Shown: in pieces, positions 44,201 to 51,176 of the stretch
Position numbering within the stretch: the stretch's first letter is position 1
Layout: each line of letters begins with the position of its first letter
Assembly (NCBI GenBank): GCA_963626555.1
Contig: CAVFXQ010000007.1
Location: forward strand, 6,061 to 70,060
Direction of reading: 5' to 3'
DNA: 64,000 nucleotides
From: UBA1181 sp963626555
GTDB lineage: Bacteria; Bacteroidota; Bacteroidia; Bacteroidales; Paludibacteraceae
Position numbers and translations under genes: made by a program
Notes under the pieces: generated by a model
Database searches by the model: none
What the model was told of the DNA's origin: nothing
Seen by the model: the letters and a program-made list of their open reading frames with translations, nothing else

Positions 44201-46091
44201 TAACGCAGAACTCGATCTTGCCACCCGCACCCTTTGCCGTAATCACGATGTTCTTGCCATCGTAGGTCAACGTATCTTTAGAAGTCTCCGTTGCGAAAGC
44301 AGCAAACTTGGCAGTCTGCGTAGACTTGTAGAATTTATCATTGACAGTTGCCTCGTAGCAGATAACATCCGTGCCACTGGTCTCCAACTTGCCAGCCACA
44401 CAATTCATATCGGTGATGATGGTGTCGATCGGCATATCCATATCAGTAACCACACACTCTGTCTCTACTGGCTCACACGCATCACATGGAATATTTCCAC
44501 CGATATACTCAATTATCACCTTGTAGGTTCCTGGCTCGGTAACGTTAATCGTTGCGCTGTTATAAGGGTCAGCCAATCTTTCTGTCAATGAAGAGTTCTT
44601 CGTAGTGGTATTGAGCAACTTTCCATCCAAATACCAAGAAACGTAGTAACGCTCCTCCTTACCCTTCGGAATAACATAACCACAATCTAATTCAATCTCC
44701 TCACCTGGACATTTCGTCTGATTAACCATAAAAACCGTCGGACACGCATCCTGAATATCACAAGGAATTGTTTCCAACTTCGTAAGACAATTATACTTAG
44801 TTACAGTTGCATCGCCTGTTCCCGCCTGTCCATTATTATTAAGTCCCCAAACATAATACTCATCTTTATCATTCACCATAAAATCAAAGTTATCACCACG
44901 AGAAATGCTAACTGCGTCTGTAACCAATTCACCCGGCTCATTTTTTTCATCACAATATTTTGCGAGAACAGGTTTCACACCATCACCACTTTTATAGGTT
45001 TTTATCGTAGTTTCATCAGTTGGAGCAACACCACCATTTTTATCATTGCACCCCCAATATACCAAATATCCTTCTTTTGTGATTGCAGCACCATGTCCAC
45101 GACCTCCGATAACCTCTTTTACATCTGTAAGATATTCCTCTCCAGAAATTTCTTCACCATACTGACCCGAACAAACTTTCATAGCCAAATAATGCGTCAA
45201 ACCAACTTGAGAATTTCCAGTGGAGCCTCCCCAGCCACCATTACCCCAAGACCATACATATCCATTGCCAGTAACAGCAAATCCTGCCACGTCAGCAGCA
45301 GCAGACATACGAATGTCTGTCAAAGGCTCTTCTGTTTCCGCATTCAAAACTGGCACTGCGTATGTAACCGTTTTATCACTATTAAAACCACCATTCCATG
45401 GTCCCACTCCATATAGTTTTCCATCCGCAGTTCTAATCAAACAGTTATCATCACCACCAGAAATATGCGTCACATTCGTCAGATCATTACCAGCCTCATC
45501 TTTTATATACACGGGATAACCAGTCTGCGCCTTTGTTGAAGCAGTCCAAGTACCACGACCCCAACCAACGACACGACCATCCTCCATAATGGCAAAACCT
45601 GAGTTGGTAGAAGCAGCTATGTAAGTTACACCTCCCAAGTAGTCTCCGCCAGACGTTCCGTCCAAATTATAACCGGGAGTCTCACCTTTCACCACCGGCG
45701 TAGGATACTTTACCACATTCCCTTCCGTCGGACTACAAACCTTTGATTGGTTATCACCCCAGGCATAAACAATCTTAGTACAAGACAAAGCAAGGTTGAA
45801 CGCACCAGAACCTGCAGTTACCATGTTAAAGGTTAGCTTGTCCGTTTTCACACGACTCGGTGTGTAAACATAATCTTTAGTTGCATTTGCCCCAGTTTTC
45901 CCGTCATCAGGATCAATTCCCAAAAGTCCACTTAACTGTCCCGAGTTATTCACACCCCAAGAATACAAATAACCCTGGGAGCAAATGATAACGCCATGGT
46001 CGTTACCTCCAGTGATGGTTTTACTCTGGCCGCAGACCTCCGCCACCACTCCCAGCAGCAGAAGCAACGATGTATATAAATATCTTTTCAT
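38280..46091 (-). CDS. Giant T9SS type B cargo with RCC1 propeller and Ig-like repeats
   Basis: The protein has 2603 residues and a signal peptide (MKRYLYTSLLLLLGVVAEVCGQ). Residues of about 30-440 hold seven RCC1-like blades, each with a W/Y-G core, for example GYLYSWGVNNSGQL, IVYAWGDNQSK, GYVWSWGNGGWGG and YYVWGLNNNGQAGTG. After that come about twenty Ig/PKD-like units of 75-95 residues. Many have C-x-S/N...Y-Y-V-S-Q and a final V-x-V-T-V strand. The last 90 residues (PDHFTPNGDGVDDKWVI ... IYDRYGKVLKQY ... GHFTLIRR) are a CHU_C gliding-motility-type C-terminal domain, the type B signal for T9SS export and surface attachment. The start is the ATG at 46091, at the signal peptide. The likely place is the cell surface or the medium; the binding partner is unknown. 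Confidence 0.86.
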   Translation of the reverse strand: MKRYLYTSLLLLLGVVAEVCGQSKTITGGNDHGVIICSQGYLYSWGVNNSGQLSGLLGIDPDDGKTGANATKDYVYTPSRVKTDKLTFNMVTAGSGAFNLALSCTKIVYAWGDNQSKVCSPTEGNVVKYPTPVVKGETPGYNLDGTSGGDYLGGVTYIAASTNSGFAIMEDGRVVGWGRGTWTASTKAQTGYPVYIKDEAGNDLTNVTHISGGDDNCLIRTADGKLYGVGPWNGGFNSDKTVTYAVPVLNAETEEPLTDIRMSAAADVAGFAVTGNGYVWSWGNGGWGGSTGNSQVGLTHYLAMKVCSGQYGEEISGEEYLTDVKEVIGGRGHGAAITKEGYLVYWGCNDKNGGVAPTDETTIKTYKSGDGVKPVLAKYCDEKNEPGELVTDAVSISRGDNFDFMVNDKDEYYVWGLNNNGQAGTGDATVTKYNCLTKLETIPCDIQDACPTVFMVNQTKCPGEEIELDCGYVIPKGKEERYYVSWYLDGKLLNTTTKNSSLTERLADPYNSATINVTEPGTYKVIIEYIGGNIPCDACEPVETECVVTDMDMPIDTIITDMNCVAGKLETSGTDVICYEATVNDKFYKSTQTAKFAAFATETSKDTLTYDGKNIVITAKGAGGKIEFCVTGDQIAASEIHDNAALESKDTTYTVWLEDITSFDTYLFKDVAVSDMSAGSYQKETIILDMYATSDLKSFDVYCATHNGTGTVTLQPVIYKAAKNTNGEYVIGATYFTGVEQTFDIDANAKKCTVKVGCKVEGSSTRGVKYILGVIATNSDNAKVYKYKPSARKTNSPLYVTEIQDTEKFGIYAIGSLANSLELGQGNGGDEVCITNINFGKLTDYDCGRIMLSARYGCPPCSMPDGNKITIEENNGADIEVDEDNVKFIKLCKESPAVSLTVKNVKKEADASAKFDILWYKESLAGTALQKDEKATNSVLDPEIAWETALEGKTVKYYAMVRDNANPTSATCFIYDSINIIYNKLPIAPAIDEIKFCESAPASQKTALTDALAGADFDGYTVKWYSDANKTKVSTEPDLTTLKYQATSYEFYYTVTDPETGCESEVATLTVTVWETPEEDLATIEDFCVHDATVTYPESALGYTVKWWSKADASEESTNVLAELEPGSYTVWYTVTNDNGCVSQVYERPFVVKDSVRLTLDSTMICGKTTVTTSGITPASATLVWTLGGTTVASTEFSEADGTGSLGELVVVASASGYCDNTYKYDDIYVKATASKPTGTFFVSYLKSDAVGGAFEDILTKDSKVVDVDADYTLNWYDADKNPLTGVPVPPYPSDAVTEDQTYTYYVSRTNKDGCTSDMVEITVVIYLTPTPTPVTPVYYCLNSTNVEPLSAKVNDPASTGKFSLVWYDTDNTTILSTAPTPDVTSVGKTTYYVSQKSTDGAESSHVPVNVTVFGVKEPELDAANVLEYCSSKNTSTALKANYVRDEDNSYYASALVWEMSTDGGTYSEVAAPVTPIIDVSATTTYNYRVHQVYEITSTGETCVGDPVSTDVTVTYVAPVVTQEVLYLKASANAAGTFDKCLTEQNEDAVTDITTGATLQWYKSDCTTKLDACPAPTLNPSVAEGDDQLETYCVSQVIKISDNLSCESKTTTIPVRISDALPPVVYSYYYCEGQTMSDLTADVNPQAGKTKDNYEIYWYGTTKPSNTSTATPESVGTTYAMGSAAAAIEGGVTTDYKYYVAQHDLTTGAVSAAQEVLVRVQPKPIVTVTQPDPVCEEDVDLSEFKTVKNVNETFEYAYYNASGVDMRTSLVSTTGTYYVDAKYNLTVPNSTSAIVSDLVCQGEKVQIDVTVNDLTTPVISGTPTTCPGTSVELEVSATSTDPGTAMITYQWGGDAASVADGSTTSNVLKTQKLSQKTGTTYSFTVVAKAGACTKEVTAAEAHVVTVGDGIVTGNMTFEEEDNEEAPGGFENNDTEHEIYSCGNPITISVRYEGDQDYVWYKNGTKIASGVSSITTESYSTYADDVYTIEWTNECKATTDLTVHVVPISATPVSTEPIEICEGVPFTSEFSYTLKPLETPTIDWYRDGRAVSGQVGSKMEIKNTKKSDSGVYSFTIKNRGCRAEGITNTLTVKPYIQASIQSEPFIVDRHATGTMTISYTVPTSYAVKSQKWIENGEVVYDGNPYVLTDVTADHNYTIELSDPDYCDAKLSAIVYVDAELTLKTTLKDTICLGTTEVFVIDTTGTGAFRRPNGNPQLNVTAKVGDGAEVNLNDKITKRGDMLNIAVSPTDNATYTVRFSYNGKEVDSEEKVIVIPGISVTVPDMPNVCSGDETTLTVTGIQPEGTTVSWADDSTIVEGKNSETLRVRPIYSGTGADHQSKYNYTVIAYNSICDNKREYIVPVLVDEPLVGTITGDPEICQGKEAVIDASSYLATNYKWYPDSAGVMINARETVSPASSTDYTVEMSRGLCSAKDTFTVTVFTNPVITSIDSIGLRDRQIILEPGYGTAPYTYAVDARVADDQDVKKNLAFAKHVVYVYDSKGCMTSMNFLLEAPSISVPDHFTPNGDGVDDKWVIPSIADVYPNAVVTIYDRYGKVLKQYLGADSDGWDGTYQGKNLPSTDYWYQITIEEIDKEYVGHFTLIRR

Positions 46092-46201
46092 ATTCACACT
46101 ACATTTACCCAATTATTATACTATACCTATATCTAAATACTTTATTTCAAATCTTCGCTCTCATCAGCACTTCCCGAAGAAGTACAAGCATAGAAAACAA
46201 G

Positions 46202-46233
46202 CAAATATAAATCGGATATGGGGGAAAAACAAA
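46202..46233 (-). promoter_or_regulatory. Promoter of the giant T9SS type B gene
   Basis: On the minus strand, TTTG (46233-46230), a 20-bp spacer and TATATTTG (46209-46202) make a full consensus Bacteroidetes promoter. The transcript would have a leader of about 100 nt before the ATG at 46091. Confidence 0.72.
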
Positions 46234-46303
46234 AAAATGTTAAAGAGAATTTAGCGATTAGAACTGAGAATTTAGAAATGAGAACCAAGTTTGGAAGATT
46301 ATG

Positions 46304-46311
46304 TATATTTG
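46304..46311 (+). promoter_or_regulatory. -7 element for the small two-gene unit
   Basis: TATATTTG matches TAnnTTTG and lies 55 bp before the ATG at 46367. No -33 box is found at the standard distance. The rest of 46113-46366 holds nothing else that I recognise apart from the promoter on the other strand. Confidence 0.42.
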
Positions 46312-46366
46312 TAGGGATTACCTGTTCGGGGTGAAAATTGATTGTTAAACATTAAAAAGTAAAACT

Positions 46367-46546
46367 ATGAGTAAGAAAAAAGTAAGGACTCCAGAAGAGG
46401 AGGCAGAGAGAGACAGAAAGTGGTATGCTCATATGAGAGAGTTGAAGGCGCAAGGAAAACTCAGCAAAGTTGGGGAATGGTTGCTCTCAGAAGAGGGACA
46501 AGAAGGACTTTGGGAGATTGCTGATATGAAAGCGATAATGAAATGA
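46367..46546 (+). CDS. Small protein next to a PIN remnant, antitoxin-like
   Basis: The protein has 59 residues: it begins MSKKKVRTPEEEAERDRKWY and ends WEIADMKAIMK. It is highly charged, helix-rich and has no membrane segment. The stop overlaps the start of the downstream PIN gene (ATGA), the usual spacing of toxin-antitoxin pairs. I do not recognise an antitoxin DNA-binding fold in it, so the role is inferred from position. It is too short for common ORF cut-offs and is easy to miss. Confidence 0.6.
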   Translation: MSKKKVRTPEEEAERDRKWYAHMRELKAQGKLSKVGEWLLSEEGQEGLWEIADMKAIMK

Positions 46547-46737
46547 GAAGAGCATACTTAGATACGAACATTCTTGTTTACATGGGTACTAATGACAGAG
46601 ATAGTCTTTCAGAAGAAGTGTTTAGGCTCGTATATGGATGCGAAACTCTTCTTTACACAAGCACGGAATGCGTAAAAGAGTTAATCAGTACAATGAGCGA
46701 TAAAGTCTCGTTTTGCTTTTGTTCTTCTCCCAATTAA
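46543..46737 (+). pseudogene. Truncated PIN-domain (VapC-like) toxin
   Basis: MRRAYLDTNILVYM is the standard beta-1 of a PIN nuclease with the first metal-binding Asp (D7). TSTECVKELI matches the second conserved acid (E46). The family normally has about 130 residues with two more conserved acidic residues toward the C-terminus. Here the reading frame ends at residue 64 after an unrelated tail (SDKVSFCFCSSPN). The likely nuclease centre is therefore incomplete and the protein is probably inactive. The overlap with the upstream small gene is that of a type II toxin-antitoxin operon. Truncation by deletion is the best explanation. Confidence 0.7.
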
Positions 46738-46770
46738 AAAAATGGCGAAACTCTCATAGAGTATCGCCAT
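46736..46770 (-). terminator. Rho-independent terminator of the DUF1015 gene
   Basis: ATGGCGA (46742-46748) and TCGCCAT (46764-46770) form the outer stem, and ACTC pairs with GAGT inside. A run of T residues follows on the minus strand. It is 21 bp after the DUF1015 stop. Confidence 0.8.
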
Positions 46771-46790
46771 CCTATACCAACATTATGAAC

Positions 46791-48038
46791 TTATGAAAGT
46801 TTATGAATAATCAAACCTGAACGAAGTTTAGGTTCAAACCAAGTGGCTTTAGGTGGCATTATATTACCGCTGTCCGCAATGTCCATGATCTGTTTCATAG
46901 AAACAGGATAAAGGGCCAAAGCCACCCGCATCTCACCATTGTCTACACGACGTTTCAACTCTTTCAACCCTCTCAATCCGCCGACAAAGTCAATTCTCTT
47001 ATCTGAACGTAAATCCTTAATCCCTAAGATTTCATCCAAAATCAAACGACTTGAAATATCAACATCCAAAACCCCAATCGGATCCTGATCATTGAAAGTT
47101 CCTTTCTTTGCCTTCAAACTATACCAGTTCTTGTCCAAGTAAAGCGAGAACTCATGCAATTCCTGTGGCTTATATTCTGCTTCTCCCTTCTTCTCCACAT
47201 TGAAATTCTTTGAAAGAGCTTTCAAGAATTCCTCTCCACTCATACCGTTCAAATCTTTTATCACACGATTGTAATCCAAGATTGTCAACTGACTGGCAGG
47301 GAAAGCTACCGCCATAAAGTAATTATACTCCTCGTCTCCCTTATGATTCGGATTCTGCTTGCGCTTCTCATCACCTACCAACGCAGCTGCTGCTGAACGA
47401 TGATGTCCATCGGCAATATACAAAGCCTTCATTTTACCGAATTGCTCTGTTACCGTTGCAATATCATTATCATCATCAATCAACCAAAATTTATGTCCGA
47501 AGCCATCAATTGGTGCAATGAAATCATATTCTGGAGTCTTTTCTGTGTATCTCTTTACCAAAACATCCAAAACAGCATTATCCGGATATGCGAAGAATAC
47601 AGGTTCAATGTTCGCATTGTTCACACGAACGTGCTTCATACGATCCTCTTCCTTGTCTCTTCGCGTCAATTCATGCTTTTTAATGACACCCGTCATATAA
47701 TCATTGACATACGCACCTATCACCAAACCGTACTGGGTCTTTCCATTCATTGTCTGGGCATAGATGTAATACATCTCTTTGTCATCTTGAACCAACCAAC
47801 CTTTGTCCTGGAATTTCTGGAAATTCTCGGCAGCCTTCTCATAAACACGGGGATCATACTCACTCGTTCCTTCTGGGAAATCAATCTCTGGCTTGATTAT
47901 GTGGTAAAGAGACATTTCGTTGTCTCCTGCCTCTTCACGAGCCTCCTCAGAATTCAACACATCATACGGACGACTTTCGATTTTCTCTACCAAATCTTTT
48001 GGAGGACGAATACCTTTAAATGGTTTAACAATTGCCAT
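46791..48038 (-). CDS. DUF1015 family protein
   Basis: The protein has 415 residues. The N-terminus IVKPFKGIRPPKDLVEKIESRPYDVLNSEEARE and the motif ALYIADGHHRSAAAALVGDEKRK are diagnostic of DUF1015 proteins (the second resembles SpoU/ParB-like nucleotide pockets only loosely). The family is widely found next to serine biosynthesis genes in Bacteroidota, which suggests a link to serine metabolism. That context is not present in this window. The biochemical function is not known. It follows gyrB by 67 bp with no clear promoter seen in between. Confidence 0.9.
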   Translation of the reverse strand: MAIVKPFKGIRPPKDLVEKIESRPYDVLNSEEAREEAGDNEMSLYHIIKPEIDFPEGTSEYDPRVYEKAAENFQKFQDKGWLVQDDKEMYYIYAQTMNGKTQYGLVIGAYVNDYMTGVIKKHELTRRDKEEDRMKHVRVNNANIEPVFFAYPDNAVLDVLVKRYTEKTPEYDFIAPIDGFGHKFWLIDDDNDIATVTEQFGKMKALYIADGHHRSAAAALVGDEKRKQNPNHKGDEEYNYFMAVAFPASQLTILDYNRVIKDLNGMSGEEFLKALSKNFNVEKKGEAEYKPQELHEFSLYLDKNWYSLKAKKGTFNDQDPIGVLDVDISSRLILDEILGIKDLRSDKRIDFVGGLRGLKELKRRVDNGEMRVALALYPVSMKQIMDIADSGNIMPPKATWFEPKLRSGLIIHKLS

Positions 48039-48105
48039 ATCTTCGCAATTTATATTTATTTCTGTATTAGAAGTTTACTAATTTAACTAATCGTTCTTTC
48101 ACACA

Positions 48106-50046
48106 CTACGCATCAATCGTCGCATAAGTCGCATTATCCTCAATAAACTTTCGACGAGGAGCAACATCATCTCCCATCAACATTGAGAATGTATAGTCTG
48201 CCTGCGGCAAATTTTCAATATGAACCTGACGAAGCGTTCTGTAGTTTGGATCCATAGTTGTCTCTTTCAGTTGAACGGCATCCATCTCTCCCAAACCTTT
48301 GTATCGCTGAATACGGATTCCTTTCTCTTGTCCATCTCCATACCTGTCAATGAACGCTTGCTTCTGCTGATCCGTCCAACAATATTCTTGAATTTTTCCT
48401 TTCTGACATTTATACAACGGAGGAGCCGCTATATAGACATATCCACGCTCAATCAGCTCACGCATGTGACGGAAGAAGAAAGTCAGAATCAGAGTGTCGA
48501 TATGACTTCCATCAACATCGGCATCGGTCATGATAATAATCTTGTGATAACGCAACTTCTCAAGGTTCAACGCCTTAGAGTCTTCTGCTGTTCCAACCGA
48601 GACACCCAACGCAGAATAGATATTCTTGATTTCTTCACTACTTAAAACACGATCCAATGTGGCTTTTTCAACATTCAAAATCTTACCACGCAACGGTAAA
48701 ATCGCTTGGAACTCACGATTACGACCTTGTTTAGCCGTACCACCCGCAGAGTCTCCCTCGACAAGGAAAATCTCGCACAACTCAGGATTTTTACCCGAAC
48801 AATCTGCCAATTTTCCTGGTAATCCGGCTCCACCAAAAGCCGATTTCCTTTGAACATTCTTACGAGCGTTAGCCGCCGCAATTCGCGCCCTAGCAGCCAA
48901 TACGACCTTATCAACAATAAGCTTTGCTTCCTTAGGATGCTCTTCCAAATAATTTGCCAAAGCCTCACCCACCGCCTGCTGGACAATACCAGAAACTTCA
49001 TCGTTACCCAACTTTGTCTTCGTTTGACCTTCAAACTGAGGCTCTGCCACCTTCACAGAAATTACAGCAGTCAACCCCTCACGGAAATCATCTCCAGAAA
49101 TTTCAACCTTCTCTTTTTCAAGAATCTTCAAATCATCCGCATACTTCTTCAAAGTTCGGGTCAACGCCGTACGGAAACCCTGTACATGCGTTCCCCCCTC
49201 AATGGTATTAATATTATTGACGTATGAGTGAATATTCTCTTTGAACTCCGTATTGTAAGTCATAGCCACTTCTACAGGAGTGCCATACTTGTCTGTGTTT
49301 ATATGAATTACATCTGGGATCAGATGTTCGCGCAGCGAGTCAAGATACTCCACGAATTCACTCAATCCCCTCTCCGAATAGAACACATCAGAACGGAATG
49401 TTCCATCTTCCAACGGACGCTTATCTGTCAACGTTATGCGTATTCCTGCGTTCAAATAAGCCAAATCGCGCAATCGCGCTGCCAATATGTCATATTTATA
49501 CTCATGGACCGTGAAAATCGTACTATCAGGCAAAAAAGACACCTTCGTACCCGTATGATCGGCAGTGCCAACCTCTCGGACACTATACAATGGTTTTCCA
49601 AAAGCATACTCCTGTTGGTAACGTTTACCACCACGACAAACCTCTACTTCTAATTTAGTCGAAAGGGCATTCACACAAGAGACTCCCACACCATGCAGAC
49701 CTCCAGAAACCTTGTAAGTTCCCTTATCAAACTTACCACCTGCATGCAACACAGTCATTACTACCTCTAAGGCTGATTTGTGTTCTTTTTCGTGCATATC
49801 AACAGGAATACCACGACCATCATCTTGTACGGTTATTGAATTGTCTTCGTTGATGGTTACTTCAATATGCTTGCAAAAGCCTGCCAAAGCCTCATCAATG
49901 GAATTATCAACCACCTCATACACCAAATGGTGCAAGCCTCGCTCACTCACATCACCGATATACATCGCTGGACGCTTTCTTACTGCCTCCAACCCTTCCA
50001 ACACCTGAATGCTACTGGCGGAATATGAATTGTTTTCCTCAGACAT
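48106..50046 (-). CDS. gyrB: DNA gyrase subunit B
   Basis: The protein has 646 residues and supplies the ATPase and TOPRIM parts of gyrase. The GHKL domain has E44 in YEVVDNSIDEA, with GRGIPVDMHEK and GGLHGVGVSCVNAL. The TOPRIM domain begins with EGDSAGGTAKQGRNREFQAILPLRGKILN and has the metal site DADVDGSHI. The C-terminal LMGDDVAPRRKFIEDNA is typical. It is GyrB rather than ParE on the basis of the DRGRF-like motif QGRNREFQAILPLRGKI. The promoter lies directly upstream. Confidence 0.97.
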   Translation of the reverse strand: MSEENNSYSASSIQVLEGLEAVRKRPAMYIGDVSERGLHHLVYEVVDNSIDEALAGFCKHIEVTINEDNSITVQDDGRGIPVDMHEKEHKSALEVVMTVLHAGGKFDKGTYKVSGGLHGVGVSCVNALSTKLEVEVCRGGKRYQQEYAFGKPLYSVREVGTADHTGTKVSFLPDSTIFTVHEYKYDILAARLRDLAYLNAGIRITLTDKRPLEDGTFRSDVFYSERGLSEFVEYLDSLREHLIPDVIHINTDKYGTPVEVAMTYNTEFKENIHSYVNNINTIEGGTHVQGFRTALTRTLKKYADDLKILEKEKVEISGDDFREGLTAVISVKVAEPQFEGQTKTKLGNDEVSGIVQQAVGEALANYLEEHPKEAKLIVDKVVLAARARIAAANARKNVQRKSAFGGAGLPGKLADCSGKNPELCEIFLVEGDSAGGTAKQGRNREFQAILPLRGKILNVEKATLDRVLSSEEIKNIYSALGVSVGTAEDSKALNLEKLRYHKIIIMTDADVDGSHIDTLILTFFFRHMRELIERGYVYIAAPPLYKCQKGKIQEYCWTDQQKQAFIDRYGDGQEKGIRIQRYKGLGEMDAVQLKETTMDPNYRTLRQVHIENLPQADYTFSMLMGDDVAPRRKFIEDNATYATIDA

Positions 50047-50079
50047 GATTTTTTATTTGTTCTTTTTTCACTATAGTAG

Positions 50080-50087
50080 CAAATATA
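50080..50087 (-). promoter_or_regulatory. -7 promoter element for gyrB
   Basis: On the minus strand TATATTTG matches TAnnTTTG, 33 bp before the gyrB ATG. A TTTG is found 26 bp upstream, slightly too far for the standard -33 spacing. It directly follows the upstream gene's terminator. Confidence 0.55.
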
Positions 50088-50090
50088 CAA

Positions 50091-50129
50091 AAAAAGTCGC
50101 ATCTGACTGACATCAAAAAGCGACTTTTT
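50091..50129 (-). terminator. Terminator of the transcarbamylase gene
   Basis: AAAAAGTCGC (50129-50120 on the minus strand) pairs with GCGACTTTTT (50100-50091) around a 19-nt loop, followed by a run of T. It lies between the transcarbamylase stop and the gyrB promoter and insulates them. Confidence 0.75.
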
Positions 50130-50184
50130 GCAGTATAACCATAACTGTTTCACGCTATTTCATCAAAGAAACAGTACTCTTTTC

Positions 50185-51138
50185 CTAAAGAGACTCTAAG
50201 ATTCTCTTAATTACAGTTTCAGCCGAAATTTCTCGGTTTGCGGCTTCTGGAATAACCAAAGATTGTGGACTCTCTATAACATCATCGGTTACAATCATAT
50301 TTCTTCTTACAGGAAGACAGTGCATAAAATATGCGTTGTTTGTCAATGCCATTTTCTCTGTGCTTACCGTCCAACTCATATCCTTGCTGATGATTTTTCC
50401 ATAATTAGGATCTTTGTAAGCCGACCAATTTTTCGCATAGACAAAATCAGCTCCTTTTAGGGCTTCATCCTGATTATATACCACCTTTGCTCCTCGAACG
50501 AACTTTTCATCCAATTCGTAGCCCTCGGGGTGCGTGATAACGAAATCCACGTCAGCCTCATTCATAAAGTCTGCAAATGAGTTTGGCACTGCTTGTGGCA
50601 AAGACTTTGGATGAGGAGCCCACGTCATGACAACCTTTGGACGAGCCACCTTTTTATGCTCTTCAATTGTAATCAAATCAGCAAAAGCCTGCAATGGATG
50701 TACGGTAGCAGACTCCATACTGAAAACAGGCTTCCCTGAATATTGGATAAACTCATTGAGGATAGTCTCTTCATAATCGAATTTTTTGTTTTCAAAACGA
50801 GCAAAAGATCGAACTCCAATGACATCGCAAAACTGAGCCATTACCGGGATCGCCTCTAAAAGGTGTTCAGACTTATCGCCATCCATGATAACACCACGCT
50901 CTGTTTCTAACTTCCAGGCTCCTTGGTTGACATCCAATACGATGGTATTCATACCCAAGTTCATTCCCGCCTTCTGCGTACTCAATCTGGTACGCAAACT
51001 ATTATTGAAAAATACACAGAGCAAAGTCTTGTTTTCACCCAATTTTTTGTACGCGTACCTGTCTTTCTTAACCTCCAAAGCCTCTTGCACCGCCTTTTTC
51101 AAATCTCCAAGGTCAGATGCCATCAATAATTTTCTCAT
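50185..51138 (-). CDS. argF': N-succinylornithine carbamoyltransferase
   Basis: The protein has 317 residues, matching in length and most motifs the Bacteroides N-succinyl-L-ornithine transcarbamylase. That enzyme carbamylates N-succinylornithine in the Bacteroidetes arginine pathway. The carbamoyl-phosphate site reads FFNNSLRTRLSTQKAGMNLG instead of the usual S-T-R-T-R of OTCase. GAWKLETERGVIMDGDK follows, then MHCLPVRRNMIVTDDVI near the end. Ser90 (in DGDKSEHLL) stands at the residue known to choose between N-acetyl and N-succinyl substrates. The gene is not in an arginine cluster here; it has a terminator downstream and is 38 bp after the CotH gene. Confidence 0.92.
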   Translation of the reverse strand: MRKLLMASDLGDLKKAVQEALEVKKDRYAYKKLGENKTLLCVFFNNSLRTRLSTQKAGMNLGMNTIVLDVNQGAWKLETERGVIMDGDKSEHLLEAIPVMAQFCDVIGVRSFARFENKKFDYEETILNEFIQYSGKPVFSMESATVHPLQAFADLITIEEHKKVARPKVVMTWAPHPKSLPQAVPNSFADFMNEADVDFVITHPEGYELDEKFVRGAKVVYNQDEALKGADFVYAKNWSAYKDPNYGKIISKDMSWTVSTEKMALTNNAYFMHCLPVRRNMIVTDDVIESPQSLVIPEAANREISAETVIKRILESL

Positions 51139-51176
51139 ATCGTTTTTTCCTATATTTTCTTATACCTTAGTTTTTC

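Noticed and set aside
47400..48086. 228-residue plus-strand open frame opposite the DUF1015 gene
   Set aside because: It is a mirror of a well-supported gene and has no recognisable domain.
48850..49653. Plus-strand open frames opposite gyrB
   Set aside because: GyrB is certain on the other strand. These frames are composition shadows without motifs.
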